From NCBI GenBank assembly GCA_002372465.1, contig DFGW01000198.1:1-24751 (forward strand): a stretch of DNA of 24,751 nucleotides, given 5' to 3'. The notes below the pieces were generated by a model, which saw only the letters and a program-made list of their open reading frames with translations, did not search any database and was not told where the DNA came from. Origin of the DNA: Butyrivibrio sp. UBA3740. GTDB lineage: Bacteria > Bacillota > Clostridia > Lachnospirales > Lachnospiraceae. Shown here piece after piece: positions 22,731-24,751 of this stretch (position 1 is its first letter; each line of letters starts with the position of its first letter). The translations under genes and the position numbers were made by a program.

Positions 22731-23848
22731 CAAGGCGCCTTTACTGAATTAACAATAGCATCAATAACAGCCTCAACAGGCACGTTGTCAGCGACTGCAG
22801 AATAGTTAAGACCGATCCTGTGGCGCAGTACCTGATGACTTACCTGCTTCACATCTTCAGGTGTGACGTAGGTTCTTCCAACCATTAGAGCTGCAGCCTT
22901 TGCCATCTTAAGGAAGGCAATGGAAGCACGGGGGCTGGCTCCGATCCTGACGTACTTGCCAAGCTCCAAGTTCTGGATCTGCCCTGCTCTTCTGCTGGCT
23001 ACAACGATGCTGGAGATGTACCACTTGATGGCCTCATCAACATAGACCTTCTCTGCGATCTCCTGAAGCTTATCTACATCCTTGATTGTGAGGACCGGAG
23101 GATCAACTCTTGAGATGGCGCCTGTCTCCATGCGGCTTAATATCTCTACTTCTTCACCGGCTGAAGGATAGGTGATAACTTCTTTTATCAGGAATCTGTC
23201 AGTCTGAGCCTCGGAAAGAGGGTAAGTTCCCTCCTGCTCAATGGGGTTCTGGGTTGCTATGACGATAAAGATATCCTCAGGCATGTGGTAGCTTGTTCCG
23301 CCAATGGTAACCTGTTTCTCCTGCATGGCCTCAAGCATGGCGGACTGGGTCTTGGCACTGGATCTGTTTACCTCATCCAAAAGAACAAAGTTGGCAAAAA
23401 CAGGACCTAATATGTTCTCAAACTTACCGGTGGACTGGTTGTAGATCTGGGTTCCTATGATGTCGCCGGGAAGTAGGTCCGGTGTGCACTGGATCCTGGC
23501 AAACTTTCCATCTACCGCATCAGAAATAGCCTTAGCTGCTGTGGTCTTGGCAAGGCCGGGCACAGACTCTATAAGTATATGTCCGTCAGCAATTATAGCG
23601 CCTACCAGCGAAAACTTCAGCTGCTTCTGCCCTACTACCTTGGCATCAAAATAATCGGAGAGCTTTTTGATGACCTCCTGGGCATAGGCAAACTCAGACT
23701 CTGTGATATTAAAGCGCGGGTCTGCTTTTGTTTCTTCCGGGGCAGGCTGACCACCCGCCTGGTCTGCAGGCATTGGTACCTGTTCCTGATCTGCAGGCTG
23801 CTGTACCGATTCTTGATTTAATCCCTGTGGGTTAAGATTTGTATCCAT
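22730..23848 (-). CDS. MoxR-family AAA+ ATPase
   Basis: The 372-residue chaperone-like ATPase has a Pro/Gln-rich N-terminal extension (1-45) not present in the core family. It then shows the MoxR core: Walker A SVPGLAKT (95-102), the family block QCTPDLLPGDIIGTQIYN, Walker B FVLLDEVNRSSAK (about 154-166), sensor 1 IATQNPIEQEGTYPL, and the C-terminal GASPRAS sensor 2. All key residues are present. MoxR proteins remodel or activate partner proteins bearing VWA domains, and two such partners follow in the operon. The gene lies 13 bp after metF with no terminator between them, so they are probably on one transcript. TGGAG precedes the ATG. Confidence 0.95.
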   Translation of the reverse strand: MDTNLNPQGLNQESVQQPADQEQVPMPADQAGGQPAPEETKADPRFNITESEFAYAQEVIKKLSDYFDAKVVGQKQLKFSLVGAIIADGHILIESVPGLAKTTAAKAISDAVDGKFARIQCTPDLLPGDIIGTQIYNQSTGKFENILGPVFANFVLLDEVNRSSAKTQSAMLEAMQEKQVTIGGTSYHMPEDIFIVIATQNPIEQEGTYPLSEAQTDRFLIKEVITYPSAGEEVEILSRMETGAISRVDPPVLTIKDVDKLQEIAEKVYVDEAIKWYISSIVVASRRAGQIQNLELGKYVRIGASPRASIAFLKMAKAAALMVGRTYVTPEDVKQVSHQVLRHRIGLNYSAVADNVPVEAVIDAIVNSVKAP

Positions 23849-23861
23849 AGTTTTGCTCCAT

Positions 23862-24725
23862 TTATCTGATAATTGTAGCGAGATTCCTCATGATGCCTGC
23901 TGCTATCTCAGGCTTATTCATGGAGTAAACGTGAATGTGACTTACTCCGTTGGCAATGAGGTCTATGATCTGGTCGCTGGCGTAAATGATACCTGCTTCC
24001 TTCATCTTCTCAGGATCGTCTGCGAAGCGGTCAACCATGATCTTCATCTTCTGCGGAACGGTTGAACCTGAGAGGGCAACGCTCCTTCCCACCTGCCTTG
24101 CATTGGTGATAGGCATGATCCCGGGAACAACAGGAACCTCAATTCCCTTCTCCCTTATCCTGTACAGGAACTGATAGAGAGTAGAGTTGTCAAAAAACAT
24201 CTGGGTGGTAAGGAAGTCACAGCCTGCATCCACCTTTTCCTTCAGGTGTACAATATCCTCCGACTGTCTTTCGCACTCGACGTGCCCTTCCGGATAACAG
24301 GCTCCACCTATGCAAAAAGAGTCATCTATGGATTTGATGTCATAGATAAGTTCCGTTGCATGGTTGTAGTCAAAGGCGATCCTGCCTTCCTTGGGTATAT
24401 CACCCCTGAGGGCCATGATGTTCTCGATGCCCTTAGCCTTGTACTCCGATACCACGCTTCTTACCAGTTCTTTTGTGGATGAGACACAGGTCAGATGGGC
24501 AAGCACAGGTACTTTGTATTTATCCTGAAGCCCTGCGGCAATATTCCCGGTGTTCTTACTGGTTCCTCCGCCGGCGCCATAGGTTACGCTCATGAAGTCC
24601 GGTTTAAGAGCTGCGATCTCACTGGCAGCCTTTTCAACCGCCTCATAGCCTGCGTCTGTCTTTGGAGGAAACACCTCAAAGGAGAGGGTTACCTCTTTAT
24701 TCTTAAAAAGTTCATTTATTCGCAT
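23862..24725 (-). CDS. metF: 5,10-methylenetetrahydrofolate reductase
   Basis: The 287-residue flavoenzyme reduces 5,10-methylene-THF to 5-methyl-THF for methionine synthesis, and in acetogens for the Wood-Ljungdahl pathway. It is a complete MetF barrel: EVFPPKTDAGYE near the start with the catalytic glutamate, SVTYGAGGGTSKNT, NIMALRGDIPKEG for flavin binding, GGACYPEGH, DFLTTQMFFDNS and PVVPGIMPITNARQV. The length matches small bacterial MetF. The ATG at 24725 has GAGGT about 7 nt upstream. It is the first gene of the MoxR/VWA operon inside the window, with a 13-bp gap to MoxR. What lies upstream is outside the window. Confidence 0.96.
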   Translation of the reverse strand: MRINELFKNKEVTLSFEVFPPKTDAGYEAVEKAASEIAALKPDFMSVTYGAGGGTSKNTGNIAAGLQDKYKVPVLAHLTCVSSTKELVRSVVSEYKAKGIENIMALRGDIPKEGRIAFDYNHATELIYDIKSIDDSFCIGGACYPEGHVECERQSEDIVHLKEKVDAGCDFLTTQMFFDNSTLYQFLYRIREKGIEVPVVPGIMPITNARQVGRSVALSGSTVPQKMKIMVDRFADDPEKMKEAGIIYASDQIIDLIANGVSHIHVYSMNKPEIAAGIMRNLATIIR

Positions 24726-24751
24726 ATTATTACCTCGTATTATATAGTCAT

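Overview
The window looks like a Firmicutes chromosome, most likely a Lachnospiraceae member of the Butyrivibrio/Pseudobutyrivibrio type. The evidence is moderate G+C, strong GGAGG ribosome sites, a GlgP under a LacI-type regulator, a GGDEF/EAL protein, and Rpn-type nuclease genes of the kind that is abundant in rumen Lachnospiraceae. That placement is inferred from protein style, not from a marker gene. Nearly every gene lies on the minus strand; the exception is the c-di-GMP gene at 8841-10583.

Positions 1-8800 form an accessory, defence-like island that looks more AT-rich by eye. On the minus strand it contains, from high to low coordinate: three Rpn-family nuclease genes (8436-4997), a decayed serine resolvase, an RloA/RloB-type ATPase plus TOPRIM-like pair (4448-2521), a multi-spanning membrane protein and a soluble protein I do not recognise, and a broken GNAT acetyltransferase at the left edge. 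Two of the rpn genes are tandem duplicates. Their nuclease domains are almost identical, while their C-terminal tails differ in sequence and in the number of four-residue repeats (8 versus 4). In both copies an in-frame GTG, with a perfect GGAGG 8 nt upstream, precedes the tail. This is the layout expected of a toxin gene carrying its own antitoxin (RpnL/RpnS). A 17-bp perfect inverted repeat overlaps the apparent promoter and ribosome site of the rloA-like gene.

Positions 8800-18300 are more ordinary: an EAL phosphodiesterase with a degenerate GGDEF domain, glycogen phosphorylase, a LacI-family repressor with matching operators at glgP and at its own gene, a MATE exporter, a strange 627-residue Ala/Pro/Met/Glu repeat protein, and a cyclophilin.

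Positions 18480-24725 are one tightly packed minus-strand operon: metF, MoxR AAA+ ATPase, DUF58 protein, a one-TM protein, two von Willebrand A membrane proteins, and a TPR protein. Apart from metF this is a Bat-like MoxR/VWA cell-envelope system. Start/stop overlaps link most of its genes. No tRNA, rRNA or CRISPR array was seen.
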